64,000 nt of DNA from Psychrobacter aquaticus CMS 56 (GTDB lineage Bacteria; Pseudomonadota; Gammaproteobacteria; Pseudomonadales; Moraxellaceae), in assembly GCF_000471625.1 (NCBI RefSeq), contig NZ_AUSW01000034.1, positions 62,001-126,000 on the forward strand, read 5' to 3'. Under the pieces are notes generated by a model that was not told the origin of the DNA, did no database searches, and was given only the letters and a program-made list of their open reading frames with translations. Positions 1 through 11,664 of this stretch are shown here, one piece after another; within the stretch, counting starts at the first letter, position 1; each line of letters opens with the position of its first letter. Position numbers and translations under genes: made by a program.

Positions 1-1
1 G

Positions 2-1783
<1,782 letters not shown>

Positions 1784-1863
1784 TACCCCTAATATCTCTT
1801 TTTATTAGGTCAAATAGCGCTGGTTAGATATGGTCAGGTGAACATAAAAAATGGTCAGTGAGA

Positions 1864-1927
1864 CTAGGATAAATTTTTTGCAGCATCGAGCTGCGAAGGC
1901 ATAGCAAGCAAGAAAAATTTGTACCAG
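1864..1927. repeat. palindromic intergenic repeat, copy 1
   Basis: Imperfect palindrome. The left arm begins CTAGGATAAATTTTT and the right arm ends AAAAATTTGTACCAG, complementary at 12 of 15 positions. The core contains CATAGCAAGCAAGAAAAATT, shared nearly exactly with copies 2, 4 and (inverted) 5. Similarity to the outer arms of other copies may extend to about 1953. Confidence 0.7.
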
Positions 1928-1986
1928 TTTCGCGTCATAATATTGTGTATCCATTCTATTTAATATCAACTATACAAAACTTACGA

Positions 1987-2017
1987 ACAGCTATCTTTTA
2001 GAAGGTAGCTGTTTTTT
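1987..2017 (+). terminator. Rho-independent terminator
   Basis: Stem ACAGCTATC / GGTAGCTGT (one G-T pair) with an 8-base loop, then a run of seven T. It lies downstream of katG and before the next gene on the same strand. Confidence 0.75.
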
Positions 2018-2222
2018 TGTTTAATGATGTATCCCTATTTCAAAGCATTAGTGAGTATATTTCAAATAAAAGACTCTATATTCCTAAATATTATAAATTG
2101 ATAGCTATTTATTATATACAAGAATAATAGCTTTGTTTTACACTACGCTCTTACAGCATATTCGTACATTTTTACTTTCACATACAGACAGGGTCTGTAT
2201 ACCTATACAATAGGATTAAGTT

Positions 2223-3152
2223 ATGGCAATCGACGTAGTAGTCAATCAGCGGCATTTACAAATTCAGCTTAAACAGCTGGAAACAGTATGGCATACGGTG
2301 ATCAATGGCTATAACTTAAGTCAAGCCGCAACCGTACTACACACCAGTCAATCGAGCTTGTCCAAGCACATTGCTGCCCTCGAAAATCAACTCAAAACCG
2401 AAGTTTTTATTCGTCAAGGCAAACGACTGACGGGTCTTACGACCATGGGTACGGCTCTTATGCCGCATATCGAATCTATCTTCGCTGAAATACGCACCAT
2501 TGAAAACCTTAGCCTCGACTTTAACAACCCAAATATCGGCACGCTGACGATTGCGACCACTCACACACAAGCGCGGTATGTGTTGCCACAAGTGGTGAAA
2601 GAATTTAAAGCGCGTTTTCCTAAGGTCAATTTAATTCTACAACAGGCAGATCCTGAGACTATCGCACAAATGGTGATTCGTGGTCAGGCTGATATCGGTA
2701 TTGCCACTGAGTCCTTACTACACAATAATTATCTCAGATGCTACCGTTATTATGATTGGACGCATCGCGTCATTGTACCCAGCGATCATGAACTTGCGAA
2801 TCAAGAAAGTGTTGACTTGCCAACCCTTGCCAGCTATCCAATTGTCACCTATCACGGCGGCTTTACGGGGCGCGGCGCGATTGATAAAACCTTTGAAGAG
2901 GCAGGTTTAGAGCCTGACATCGTATTGGCCGCGCTTGATGCTGATGTCATCAGTACGTACGTGGGTCTTGGTTTGGGCATTGGTATCATCGCAGAAATGG
3001 CATTTGAGCCGAGTCATTATCAAAACTTAACAGCGATTCCAGTGGATCATTTTGGACGCTTTACCAGTTGGATGGCGGTACGTGATGATGCGGAAATTCG
3101 ACAATACGGTCGTGCCTTTATGGAGCTGTGTCAGAAACAATTTGACAACTAA
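2223..3152 (+). CDS. LysR-family regulator, CysB-like
   Basis: Transcription factor of 309 residues, normal LysR length. A winged helix-turn-helix occupies about residues 30-65 (SQAATVLHTSQSSLSKHI, then FIRQGKRLTG), a spacing and wording typical of the CysB/Cbl branch that controls sulfate and organosulfur assimilation. The periplasmic-binding-like effector domain fills the rest, starting near residue 95 (GTLTIATTHTQARYVLP). The ATG is preceded by AGGATTAAGTT, a good ribosome binding site. No sulfur genes sit beside it, so the regulon cannot be read from context. CysB itself is the best guess, but a Cbl-like paralogue is possible. Confidence 0.85.
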   Translation: MAIDVVVNQRHLQIQLKQLETVWHTVINGYNLSQAATVLHTSQSSLSKHIAALENQLKTEVFIRQGKRLTGLTTMGTALMPHIESIFAEIRTIENLSLDFNNPNIGTLTIATTHTQARYVLPQVVKEFKARFPKVNLILQQADPETIAQMVIRGQADIGIATESLLHNNYLRCYRYYDWTHRVIVPSDHELANQESVDLPTLASYPIVTYHGGFTGRGAIDKTFEEAGLEPDIVLAALDADVISTYVGLGLGIGIIAEMAFEPSHYQNLTAIPVDHFGRFTSWMAVRDDAEIRQYGRAFMELCQKQFDN

Positions 3153-3355
3153 ATAGGGCTGCTAAACCGCTGGCCCTACCTTACCCTACCTTTACCGAGC
3201 TTATGTATAAGTGATAAAATACAATCTAGAACGTTATTCAACGTTTGATTTGTTTTTTATTTATGCATGTATTGCTGGACGCCTAGACAGTTAATTGTTA
3301 CTGGGTGTCGATCACTGCATGTCCATTTGCTTTTATGTAATAGGTTATACCGCTC

Positions 3356-5920
3356 ATGGAAAAACTCGTAGCGATTATTATGGCAGTTTTTGCCGCCCCT
3401 CTGCTTATCGGCGGCGCTTATCTGCTCTCTTTAGGCGGTAGTCCATACTATCTCTTTGCTGGCATCGTCATGCTAGCGACAGCATTTTTATTGTTCAAAA
3501 AACATTGGAGTGCTTACGGGCTCTACGCTATTTTTATAGTAGCGACCATTGTCTGGGCTCTTTGGGAGTCCGGCTTTTATTGGTGGGCGCTAGCACCTCG
3601 TGTTGGCTTCCCACTCATTTTTGGTTTATTGATGCTATTGCCTTGGGTACCTAATAAGATGCGTGGGCAGCGCGCTCAAGTAGCGACAAGCACTGATACT
3701 ACAAGCACTGATACTAATAGTGCAATAACCGCAAACACAGTTAAAAAGAATCCTCTTTATTATTGGGGATTGCTCGCTAGTGTGGTTGTAGGCGCACTCC
3801 TTTCTTTTGGGAGCTTAGCAAACAATGCCACAGACAAGTTAGGCGAACTCGATTTAAGCGCCACTTCAACGGATACTTCTGCAAATCTTGGTGACCCACT
3901 ATCAAATGGTGCACAAACGGCTGATGGTGAGTGGAGCGCATATGGTCGTACTGACTATGGGCAACGCTACTCTCCTCTGACTCAAATCACCACTGACAAC
4001 GTCAAAGATTTAGAGCTGGCTTGGCAAATCCAAACTGGTGATGTTAAAGGCCCTAACGATATTGGTGAGACCACTTATCAGGCAACGCCATTAAAAATCG
4101 GCAACGCTCTTTATATGTGTACGCCTCATAACTGGGCACTGGCACTAGATGCAGACTCTGGCGAGACACTGTGGAAGTTTGATCCTAAAGTTGGGGAAAA
4201 CCTTCAACGTCAGCATCAGACCTGTCGCGGTGTGTCTTATTATGCTGGTCAAGCTGGCACGGATAGTACTTCTCCAGCAGTTAATGATCAGGCAAGCAAT
4301 AATAGCGCCAGTAATGTAGCTGTTGCCAACCAAGCGACTACGACCAGTAATGTGATGGCACAAAAAGTGGCTGGTAATACCTTTGAAAGCGCATCTAAAC
4401 AATGCGATGCTAAAATATTTATCCCAACCTCTGATGCCAAACTATATGCACTCGATCCAAATACTGGACAACGCTGTCAAGATTTTGGTGAAGATGGTTC
4501 GTTAGATTTGATGCACAATATGCCATTTCAACAAGCAGGCTACTACTATTCTACTTCTCCACCGATTGTAGCTGGTGATGTTATTATTGTAGCTGGTTCC
4601 GTTAATGACAATTATGACGTTAACTCTCCTTCTGGTGTTATCCGTGCTTATGATGTCAATACTGGCGAGCTCATGTGGAATTGGGATTCAGGCGATCCTG
4701 ATAATACAGCACCTTTCGATGTCAATGATCCCACTCAAACCTACAAGACCAGCTCCCCAAATTCATGGTCGATAGCCAGTGCTGATGAAGAGCTTGGATT
4801 GGTTTATTTCCCTATGGGCAATCGCACGCCCGATCAATTGGGAAGCTATCGAAACGCAGCTGAAGAAAAATATGCAACCTCTGTTGTCGCGCTAGATCTT
4901 GAAACAGGTGAAGCGCGCTGGGTACAACAGTTTGTCCATCATGATCTTTGGGATATGGATACACCTGCTCAGCCAACGTTGCTTGACTTAGATACCGCTG
5001 ATGGTGTCCAACCTGCTTTGGTTATACCGACCAAACAAGGGGATGTCTATGTCTTGAACCGCGCAACAGGCGAGCCTATTGTGCCAATCAAAGAACGTGA
5101 TGCACCGCAAGGCTATCTCATTGCAGGTGAACACGCCGCACCCACTCAGCCTTATTCTGGTTTGAGTTTTGAGCCACCGATGTTGAAAGAAAAAGACATG
5201 TGGGGTGCCAGCCTGATTGATCAGATGATGTGCCGGATTGAATTTAACCAGCTTAATTATGATGGTCGTTATACACCACCATCAACGAATGGCAGCATAG
5301 TCTATCCTGGTAACTTTGGTACCTTTAACTGGGGCGGAATCGCAGTCGATCCTGAAAATGGCGTGATGTTTGGTATGCCAACTTACCTTGCCTTTACCTC
5401 GAAACTTATTCCCAAAGAAACACTTGGAGATGTTGAAACCAATAAAGGTGAGCAAGGGGTTAATGCCAATGAAGGCGCAGATTATGCGGTAGAAATGGGA
5501 CCGTTTTTATCACCGCTCGGCGTACCTTGTCAGCAGCCACCATGGGGCACGATAGCAGGTGCTGATCTGGCTACAGGCGAGATTGCTTATCAACGCAAAA
5601 ATGGTACCGTACAAGACTTATCTCCTATTCCATTAAAATTGGAGTTGGGTGTCCCTGGTATCGGTGGACCTATCATCACTAAAGGCGGCTTAGCATTCTT
5701 ATCAGCGGCGACCGAAAACAACTTCCGTGCTTATGATTTGAAAAATGGCGATGTGCTATGGAATGTGCGTATTCCAGCAGGTGGTCAAGCCACGCCTATG
5801 ACTTACTTGAACTCTAAAGGCGAGCAGATGGTAGTACTTGTTGCTGGTGGACATGGTTCAGTGGGTACCACCATTGGCGATTATGTCATGGCCTATAAGC
5901 TTAGTGACCAATCTAAATAA
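3356..5920 (+). CDS. gcd: membrane-bound PQQ-dependent glucose dehydrogenase
   Basis: Quinoprotein that oxidises aldoses such as glucose to lactones in the periplasm and passes electrons to ubiquinone. At 854 residues it is longer than E. coli Gcd (about 800). The first 150 residues contain about five transmembrane helices, with a Thr/Ser/Asp-rich loop before the last. The remainder is the eight-bladed PQQ propeller. The motif HHDLWDMD (about 528-535) and the Lys in PTKQGDVYVLNR (about 560) match the catalytic Asp and PQQ-contacting Lys segments of the family. An insertion of about 50 residues rich in Ser/Asn/Thr/Ala (about 298-347) interrupts an early blade. No PQQ biosynthesis genes are in the window. 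A hairpin terminator follows. Confidence 0.93.
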   Translation: MEKLVAIIMAVFAAPLLIGGAYLLSLGGSPYYLFAGIVMLATAFLLFKKHWSAYGLYAIFIVATIVWALWESGFYWWALAPRVGFPLIFGLLMLLPWVPNKMRGQRAQVATSTDTTSTDTNSAITANTVKKNPLYYWGLLASVVVGALLSFGSLANNATDKLGELDLSATSTDTSANLGDPLSNGAQTADGEWSAYGRTDYGQRYSPLTQITTDNVKDLELAWQIQTGDVKGPNDIGETTYQATPLKIGNALYMCTPHNWALALDADSGETLWKFDPKVGENLQRQHQTCRGVSYYAGQAGTDSTSPAVNDQASNNSASNVAVANQATTTSNVMAQKVAGNTFESASKQCDAKIFIPTSDAKLYALDPNTGQRCQDFGEDGSLDLMHNMPFQQAGYYYSTSPPIVAGDVIIVAGSVNDNYDVNSPSGVIRAYDVNTGELMWNWDSGDPDNTAPFDVNDPTQTYKTSSPNSWSIASADEELGLVYFPMGNRTPDQLGSYRNAAEEKYATSVVALDLETGEARWVQQFVHHDLWDMDTPAQPTLLDLDTADGVQPALVIPTKQGDVYVLNRATGEPIVPIKERDAPQGYLIAGEHAAPTQPYSGLSFEPPMLKEKDMWGASLIDQMMCRIEFNQLNYDGRYTPPSTNGSIVYPGNFGTFNWGGIAVDPENGVMFGMPTYLAFTSKLIPKETLGDVETNKGEQGVNANEGADYAVEMGPFLSPLGVPCQQPPWGTIAGADLATGEIAYQRKNGTVQDLSPIPLKLELGVPGIGGPIITKGGLAFLSAATENNFRAYDLKNGDVLWNVRIPAGGQATPMTYLNSKGEQMVVLVAGGHGSVGTTIGDYVMAYKLSDQSK

Positions 5921-5980
5921 AACCATATTGATAAAGCATTAATGATTTGATTCATTGCCGCTTTAGTAATAGCCAATCGA

Positions 5981-6017
5981 AAAAGCAGGTAACTTAGGTT
6001 GCCTGCTTTTTTTATGA
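5981..6017 (+). terminator. Rho-independent terminator of gcd
   Basis: Stem AAAAGCAGGTAAC / GTTGCCTGCTTTT (one G-T pair), 6-base spacer, followed by T residues. It starts about 60 bases after the gcd stop codon. Confidence 0.85.
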
Positions 6018-6177
6018 AATACCAACAATCAACCTCGGTTTTTTTATCCATTAGAGTGCTTAAAAGCAACTCATGCTAATTTGTTATGAATTATTACTAC
6101 TCAGTAACACGACTTGAAATCGATATTGATAATGAGCATATCAAGAGAAAATAATTAATAACTCTATTGGATGCTTT

Positions 6178-7197
6178 ATGAATAACACAATCCCTTTATC
6201 TTTTTTAGACCTCGCCCCTGTTCCTGAAGGCAGAACCATTGCTGAAGGCATTGCCCAAACCGTAGAAACCGCTCAGCAAGCAGAAAAATCTGGCTTAAAC
6301 CGTTATTGGATGGCAGAGCATCATAATATGCCCGGCATCGCTAGCGCAGCAACCTCAGTACTGCTATCGTATATAGGTAGCCAAACCAAGCGCATACGTA
6401 TTGGTGCTGGTGGCGTGATGCTACCCAACCATGCCCCACTTGTCATCGCTGAGCAATTTGGCACATTGCAGGCATTATATGGCGACCGTGTTGATTTGGG
6501 CTTGGGCCGTGCGCCTGGTACGGATGGAGCAACCTTTCAGGCACTACGTCGTCAAATGAAAGATGCTGAGCGTTTTCCACAAGACGTACAAGAGTTAATG
6601 TATTTCTTAGGCAATAACACTGATGATAGCCCTGTACAGGCATTCCCTGGGGCAAAATCAAACATTCCTATTTGGATATTAGGCTCTTCGCTTTTTGGGG
6701 CCACTTTAGCAGCACATTTAGGATTGCCATATGTTTTTGCCTCGCACTTTGCCCCGCAAATGCTTACTCAAGCAATTACTGCCTATCGTGAGCAGTTCAG
6801 ACCATCCGTCTATTTAGACAAGCCTTATGTGATGCTGGCAGCAAACTTGCTACTTGCTGATGACGATGCTACTGCTCATTATCACTTTACTTCCGCTCAA
6901 CAAAGCTTTGTACGTTTGCGCCGTGGTGAAACGGGTCAAATGCCAAAGCCAACTCACGATATGGATAGTATCTGGAGTCAAGCAGAGAAAATGATGGTAG
7001 ACAATGCCTTATCAGTCTCATTTATCGGTTCTGTTGAGACCGTCAAGCCCAGACTGGCTGCATTTCTAGCCACACATGAGCCTGATGAGCTCATCGTTAC
7101 AGCCAATATATATGATCAAACGGCACGTTTACGTTCACTTGAGCTTACATCTCAACTAAACTTATTTACTTTACAACCTCAAACAGAGACCGCATAA
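6178..7197 (+). CDS. LLM-class flavin-dependent oxidoreductase (luciferase-like)
   Basis: Protein of 339 residues in the bacterial luciferase-like monooxygenase family, using reduced flavin (FMN or F420 type) to oxidise a small substrate. Family marks visible are the N-terminal [13 protein letters not shown], the segment [17 protein letters not shown] (about 44-60), [17 protein letters not shown] (about 74-90) and [12 protein letters not shown] (about 106-117). These resemble the MsnO8/YhbW-type subgroup. The substrate cannot be told from sequence. A 50-residue membrane protein follows 30 bases downstream on the same strand, before a shared terminator, so they may be co-transcribed. Confidence 0.88.
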   Translation: MNNTIPLSFLDLAPVPEGRTIAEGIAQTVETAQQAEKSGLNRYWMAEHHNMPGIASAATSVLLSYIGSQTKRIRIGAGGVMLPNHAPLVIAEQFGTLQALYGDRVDLGLGRAPGTDGATFQALRRQMKDAERFPQDVQELMYFLGNNTDDSPVQAFPGAKSNIPIWILGSSLFGATLAAHLGLPYVFASHFAPQMLTQAITAYREQFRPSVYLDKPYVMLAANLLLADDDATAHYHFTSAQQSFVRLRRGETGQMPKPTHDMDSIWSQAEKMMVDNALSVSFIGSVETVKPRLAAFLATHEPDELIVTANIYDQTARLRSLELTSQLNLFTLQPQTETA

Positions 7198-7227
7198 TTA
7201 TTGATAAACAACAATGAGAAAAAGGTC

Positions 7228-7380
7228 ATGGAACCCTCTACTTTTATCGGTTCATCGATATTTCTATACATTGCAGCGTTTATCGTCGTGATGGCTATTG
7301 CTGGTTATGTAACATATCGTACTAGCCCAAAGCGCAAACAGCGCCGAGAAGACAAGCGCAATCATGATAATGTAAGATAA
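7228..7380 (+). CDS. 50-residue single-pass membrane protein
   Basis: A short gene. The ATG at 7228 is preceded by GAGAAAAAGGTC, an acceptable ribosome binding site. The product starts MEPSTFIGSS, has one hydrophobic helix (about residues 11-30, FLYIAAFIVVMAIAGYVTY) and ends in a strongly basic tail of Lys/Arg residues, so the C-terminus is predicted to lie in the cytoplasm. A strong terminator begins one base after the stop codon, which supports this being a true gene. The function is unknown; it may be co-transcribed with the upstream oxidoreductase. Confidence 0.65.
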   Translation: MEPSTFIGSSIFLYIAAFIVVMAIAGYVTYRTSPKRKQRREDKRNHDNVR

Positions 7381-7381
7381 T

Positions 7382-7419
7382 AAAAGCCCTCTTCTTCAAT
7401 TGGAGAAAAGGGCTTTTTT
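7382..7419 (+). terminator. Rho-independent terminator
   Basis: Inverted repeat AAAAGCCCT...AGGGCTTTTTT with an inner TTCTTC/GAGAA extension, immediately after the stop of the 50-residue membrane protein. Confidence 0.85.
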
Positions 7420-7494
7420 AGTGCTATAAGAACATGCCGACATTTAATTCTTATATCGAGTTAAAATTATTAAATCACCTTACTAAAACTATTA

Positions 7495-8454
7495 TTACAT
7501 TAAACCAAGCGCCCGCAACGCTGCGGCACCAAACGCCATTCCAAACATCCCTACCACAGTGGTAAATGCTAAAATATTTGCCGCAAGCACGTCATTACCA
7601 CCCATAGCCTTTGCCATGACATAACTGGCTGCTGCGGCTGGTGATGCCACCATCAAGAATAGTACGCCCATATGTACACCTGATAAGCCAAACGCTAACC
7701 CAATCGCAATAGCTACCAATGGTGCAACCACGATACGACCGATACTGGCCTGCATGGACAGCCCTGATGCATTCAACATTGACTTCAAATCAATACTAGC
7801 ACCAGCGCAAATCAGTGCTAAAGGCAACGCTACCGCTGCCAATAAATCACCAGTAGTGTGAATCACACCCGTCAGCGGTGGCAATGGCAGCGCCTTATAG
7901 GCAAATGCTGCTAATAATGCCAGTATGAGCGGGTTTGTAAATACTTTTTTGATAATCATAGTACTGCGACTGACCCAAGTATCATCCGCACTTTTGGATA
8001 CGCGGCTTAGGGTAATGACAGCTAAAATATTAAACAGTATCGTGACTATTCCCATATAGACAGCACCGATACTTAAACCTGCGTCTCCGTAAGCATTGTA
8101 AACGGTCGCTAGACCTATAATAGCCATGTTGCTACGGAAAATACCTTGTACAAAAACCCCTTGGTCAGCAGGTCGTTTGACATAACGCTTGGCATAAAGC
8201 TCTGCCCCAATAAACAGAACGAACGTGACTAAGATACCAACCAAGATTAGTGTGATTTGCTTACCATAGTCGACGTCGCTATCGACCACACTAAAGAATA
8301 GTAAACACGGTAAGCAATAGTTGAATACAAAGCTTGATGACTGATCAATAAAAGTTTGGCTTGCCTCACCGCGCCTCTGCATAAAAAACCCCAACCCCAT
8401 TAAAGCAAGGTTGGGAAATACAATAGTAATGGCAAAAATAATAGCTTCAATCAT
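7495..8454 (-). CDS. AEC-family transporter (auxin efflux carrier-like)
   Basis: Integral membrane protein of 319 residues with about ten hydrophobic helices along its length, of the type named after plant auxin efflux carriers. Bacterial members move small dicarboxylates or other organic acids. Visible family traits are the N-terminal PNLALMGLGFFMQRRG segment, the mid-protein NPLILALLAAFAYKA helix and the C-terminal VASPAAAASYVMAKAMGG segment. The neighbours give no substrate clue. It is transcribed toward the luciferase-like gene. Confidence 0.88.
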   Translation of the reverse strand: MIEAIIFAITIVFPNLALMGLGFFMQRRGEASQTFIDQSSSFVFNYCLPCLLFFSVVDSDVDYGKQITLILVGILVTFVLFIGAELYAKRYVKRPADQGVFVQGIFRSNMAIIGLATVYNAYGDAGLSIGAVYMGIVTILFNILAVITLSRVSKSADDTWVSRSTMIIKKVFTNPLILALLAAFAYKALPLPPLTGVIHTTGDLLAAVALPLALICAGASIDLKSMLNASGLSMQASIGRIVVAPLVAIAIGLAFGLSGVHMGVLFLMVASPAAAASYVMAKAMGGNDVLAANILAFTTVVGMFGMAFGAAALRALGLM

Positions 8455-8636
8455 AAATAAACTCGATTCGGTGACAAGCCCATAATAATATGAGCATCAG
8501 CGAAATAAATTAATAAATAGCAACAAAATTTTCTGACCCAGTATAAAGACAAAGTGACAAGTAAGACAAGGTCGTATGTTATTTTCTTTTGATGAGCGCT
8601 ATCTCTCTTGATAAATATAGTACTCTATCATAAACA

Positions 8637-8668
8637 AAAGCCCGCAACGAGACATCGTTGCGGGCTTT
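8637..8668 (-). terminator. terminator downstream of mnmG
   Basis: Perfect 14-bp stem AAAGCCCGCAACGA / TCGTTGCGGGCTTT with a 4-base loop. Read on the minus strand it ends in TTTTGTTT. It sits about 40 bases past the mnmG stop. Confidence 0.9.
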
Positions 8669-8708
8669 GTTACAGGCTTTTTTATCATAAATCTTTATCA
8701 GTTTGCCA

Positions 8709-10604
8709 TTATGAGTCTAGCGCTGCCTTCGCTTTTTTCTGTTTTTTAACGGTCATCGCTAATAACTGTATCGCAGCAGGCGTCACACCACTGACGCGTC
8801 CTGCTTGCGCGAGCGTGGCTGGACGTACTTGCGTCAGCTTTTGTACAATCTCATTTGATAGCCCAGACACCACGCTATAATCAAAATCCATTGGCAGCGC
8901 CGTGTTTTCTAGACGCTTCATTTGATCAATCTCTTCTTGCTGGCGATCAATGTATCCTGCGTATTTGACAGAAATCTCTATCTGCTCTCCCACTTGTGCA
9001 TCAACTTTTGAGTCAGTGATAGCAGCGATATCAGCAAAATGTATTTGCGGACGCTTTAGCAAATCAAAGGCGGTTGATTCTTTAGAAAGCACCTCGCCAG
9101 TTTGCTCAGTCACTTGCTTTCCTAAGGCATTAACAGGCGTTGCCCACATGTCTTTCAAGCGTGACGTTTCTGTCGTAATCGCATCCATTTTCTCTTGGTA
9201 AGCCTGCCAGCGTACGTCATCCACCAAGCCCAATTTACGACCAGTCTCTGTTAGGCGTTGATCCGCATTGTCTTCACGTAGCAATAGACGATACTCAGCG
9301 CGGCTCGTAAACATACGGTATGGCTCGGTGGTACCATGCGTAATCAAGTCGTCAACAAGCACGCCAAGATACGCTTCATCACGACGCGGTGTCCACGTTT
9401 CAAACTCACTATTGTTAGTAGTGACCAATGCGGCATTGGTACCTGCTAGCAACCCTTGTACACCCGCTTCTTCGTAGCCCGTCGTGCCGTTAATTTGACC
9501 TGCAAAGTACAAACGATCGATAGATTTGGTCTCAAGTGTCGGTTTTAAATTTTGTGGATCAAAGTAATCATACTCAATCGCATAACCTGGACGGGTAATA
9601 TGGGCATTCTCTAACCCTTTCATACTATGGATAAATTCTAGCTGCACATCAAATGGCAAGCTGGTTGAGATACCATTTGGATATAGCTCGTGTGTCGTCA
9701 AGCCTTCTGGCTCGATAAATATCTGATGACTGTCTTTGTCCGCAAAACGATGTATCTTATCTTCAATAGACGGGCAATAACGGGGGCCAACACCTTCGAT
9801 CTTGCCAGAGAACATCGGTGAACGATCAAGATTCTCACGAATAATGTCATGAGTACGCGCATTGGTATGAGTGATATAACAGTTAACTTGCTCTGGATGC
9901 ATGGACACATCACCCATATAGCTCATGACTGGTAGCGGTGTATCACCCGGCTGTACCGCCATCACACTAAAATCCACGCTACGCGCATCGATCCGCGCTG
10001 GCGTACCTGTCTTGAGACGCCCAACTGGCAGCTTAAGCTCACGCAAACGGTCAGCGAGCTTGATAGAGGGCTGATCCCCTGCACGTCCACCATTTGAGTT
10101 TTCAAGACCAATATGAATAACCCCGCCTAAGAAAGTTCCTGAGGTCAACACAACCGTTTCGGTCTTAAAGATAATCCCCGTAGAAGTCACAACTGCCGCG
10201 GCACGTCCATTCTCTACCAAGATATCATCAGCGGCTTGCTGAAATAAATCCAAATTTGGCTGGTTCTCTAACGTATGACGAATAGCCGCTTTATAAAGAA
10301 TGCGATCTGCTTGGGCACGAGTGGCTCGCACTGCCGCCCCTTTACGACTGTTCAAGACACGAAACTGTATACCTGCCTTATCTGTCGCTAATGCCATCGC
10401 ACCGCCTAACGCATCAATCTCACGTACTAAATGTGATTTACCGATGCCACCAATCGCCGGATTACAGCTCATCTGCCCCAGCGTTTCGATGTTATGCGTC
10501 AATAGCAAGGTCTGCGCGCCCATACGTGCAGCAGCCAAAGCCGCTTCTGTGCCAGCATGACCACCACCGATCACTATCACGTCGTAATGTTTTGGGTATT
10601 GCAT
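8709..10604 (-). CDS. mnmG: tRNA U34 carboxymethylaminomethyl-modifying enzyme MnmG (GidA)
   Basis: FAD-binding subunit that, with MnmE, installs carboxymethylaminomethyl at the C5 of wobble uridine 34 in several tRNAs. With the start at 10604 (ATG after GTGAGGCATAC) the protein is 631 residues, almost the length of E. coli MnmG; a longer frame exists upstream but lacks support. The FAD Rossmann motif [14 protein letters not shown] lies at about residues 9-22, followed by the conserved [20 protein letters not shown] segment. The GTPase partner mnmE is not in this window. A strong terminator follows the gene. Confidence 0.97.
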   Translation of the reverse strand: MQYPKHYDVIVIGGGHAGTEAALAAARMGAQTLLLTHNIETLGQMSCNPAIGGIGKSHLVREIDALGGAMALATDKAGIQFRVLNSRKGAAVRATRAQADRILYKAAIRHTLENQPNLDLFQQAADDILVENGRAAAVVTSTGIIFKTETVVLTSGTFLGGVIHIGLENSNGGRAGDQPSIKLADRLRELKLPVGRLKTGTPARIDARSVDFSVMAVQPGDTPLPVMSYMGDVSMHPEQVNCYITHTNARTHDIIRENLDRSPMFSGKIEGVGPRYCPSIEDKIHRFADKDSHQIFIEPEGLTTHELYPNGISTSLPFDVQLEFIHSMKGLENAHITRPGYAIEYDYFDPQNLKPTLETKSIDRLYFAGQINGTTGYEEAGVQGLLAGTNAALVTTNNSEFETWTPRRDEAYLGVLVDDLITHGTTEPYRMFTSRAEYRLLLREDNADQRLTETGRKLGLVDDVRWQAYQEKMDAITTETSRLKDMWATPVNALGKQVTEQTGEVLSKESTAFDLLKRPQIHFADIAAITDSKVDAQVGEQIEISVKYAGYIDRQQEEIDQMKRLENTALPMDFDYSVVSGLSNEIVQKLTQVRPATLAQAGRVSGVTPAAIQLLAMTVKKQKKAKAALDS

Positions 10605-10910
10605 GTATGCCTCACTTGACTCATAACGCTGCCGATTCCTATATTCTATTTCAAAGAACATTGCCATCAGCAAATAAACGTCAGTCGAATTTATAAAAAA
10701 GATAACGACCAGATAAGTCGTTCATAGTTGGTTGAATAACTCATCATTATAACAATTTTTTAACGCTTAAAAGACGTTAGGACAAAAACTATTAGAATTA
10801 AGCGAAAAGACACCTACATCAATAACGATAAGTTCGATTAAACCTTAACAGCATTGTTAATTAATGTCGTGCTCGACGCTATTTTAGCCACCATTATCTT
10901 GGTTGCTATT
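10605..10910. other. intergenic region upstream of mnmG
   Basis: About 300 AT-rich bases between two minus-strand genes. It must hold the mnmG promoter region, but no clear -35/-10 pair, repeat or small gene was recognised. Confidence 0.5.
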
Positions 10911-11450
10911 TTAATTATTACGGTTGCCGGGGCTTAGCGGTACGATCTGATCTGAATGACCACTCGTCACCATATGATGACTCCCATAGCCTTCTGGATT
11001 GATCTGTAGATACGCATTCATTTGACCAATCGCATCGCCATCATCACTCGCTAAAATTTGCTCTTTAATCATATCAACTGGCGGTAATGGTAAGTTTTTG
11101 AGCAAGGCCAAACGCTGTTGGTTGTCACCTTTATTGACCACCAACTCAATAAGCTGACGTGCATCAACTGGCAAATCTGGCGTGCTTTGTGCCAGTAATG
11201 CCAAATGATAAGCGCCCGCAGGATCTTGGTCGGCAACAATACGCTGCTCAATCGCAACATAAGTCGCTTCCGTTGCGCCGCCTGCCACACTAAGCTGGTG
11301 AATGCATTTAAGTGCTGAGTTTGCCTCACTGCTTGCAATCTCAATGATACGTAAAGATTCACTTTTTAAGCGCTCACGACGTGTTTCGATAAGCGCTTGC
11401 TCGGCAGCTTGTTTTTGCGCTTTTTGCTGGTCAGATTCTTGAGTATTCAT
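10911..11450 (-). CDS. hypothetical cytoplasmic protein
   Basis: Not recognised. With the ATG at 11450 (preceded by GAGAGTCTT) the product has 179 residues, starts MNTQESDQQKAQKQAAEQ and has a charged, probably helical N-terminal third followed by Leu/Ala-rich helices (HLALLAQSTPDLPVDARQL). The C-terminal 30 residues are rich in Gly, His, Ser and Asn and look disordered. No signal peptide or membrane helix is seen. It lies between grxD and mnmG, all on the minus strand; a terminator-like hairpin separates it from grxD, so it probably has its own promoter. Confidence 0.7.
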   Translation of the reverse strand: MNTQESDQQKAQKQAAEQALIETRRERLKSESLRIIEIASSEANSALKCIHQLSVAGGATEATYVAIEQRIVADQDPAGAYHLALLAQSTPDLPVDARQLIELVVNKGDNQQRLALLKNLPLPPVDMIKEQILASDDGDAIGQMNAYLQINPEGYGSHHMVTSGHSDQIVPLSPGNRNN

Positions 11451-11544
11451 AAGACTCTCTTTTTGATAATTGTACTTATCATTCTGTTTATATTGAACAC
11501 TGTATGGGGTCAAAACCTATAAAAACAATCAAGTATAAAGACCA

Positions 11545-11582
11545 CAAAAAAACCCAAATAGCCAATTAAGACCACTTGGGTT
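11545..11582 (-). terminator. terminator downstream of grxD
   Basis: On the minus strand AACCCAAGTGG pairs with CTATTTGGGTT (11 bp including two G-T pairs) across a 10-base loop and is followed by TTTTTTGTGG. It lies about 80 bases past the grxD stop. Confidence 0.7.
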
Positions 11583-11664
11583 CGTTGTGCGTTAATAGTA
11601 AAACTTATTTATGTATTACTCACTCATTACAACGTCAGAGGAATTCCGAAAACCGTCTTCACTA

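Larger units (their letters stand above)
1784..2222. other. intergenic region katG - cysB-like gene
   Basis: About 440 bases without a gene. It holds a copy of the palindromic intergenic repeat (about 1864-1927), a terminator-like hairpin (1987-2017), and an AT-rich stretch before the LysR-type gene at 2223. No small open frame with a good ribosome binding site was seen. Confidence 0.6.
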
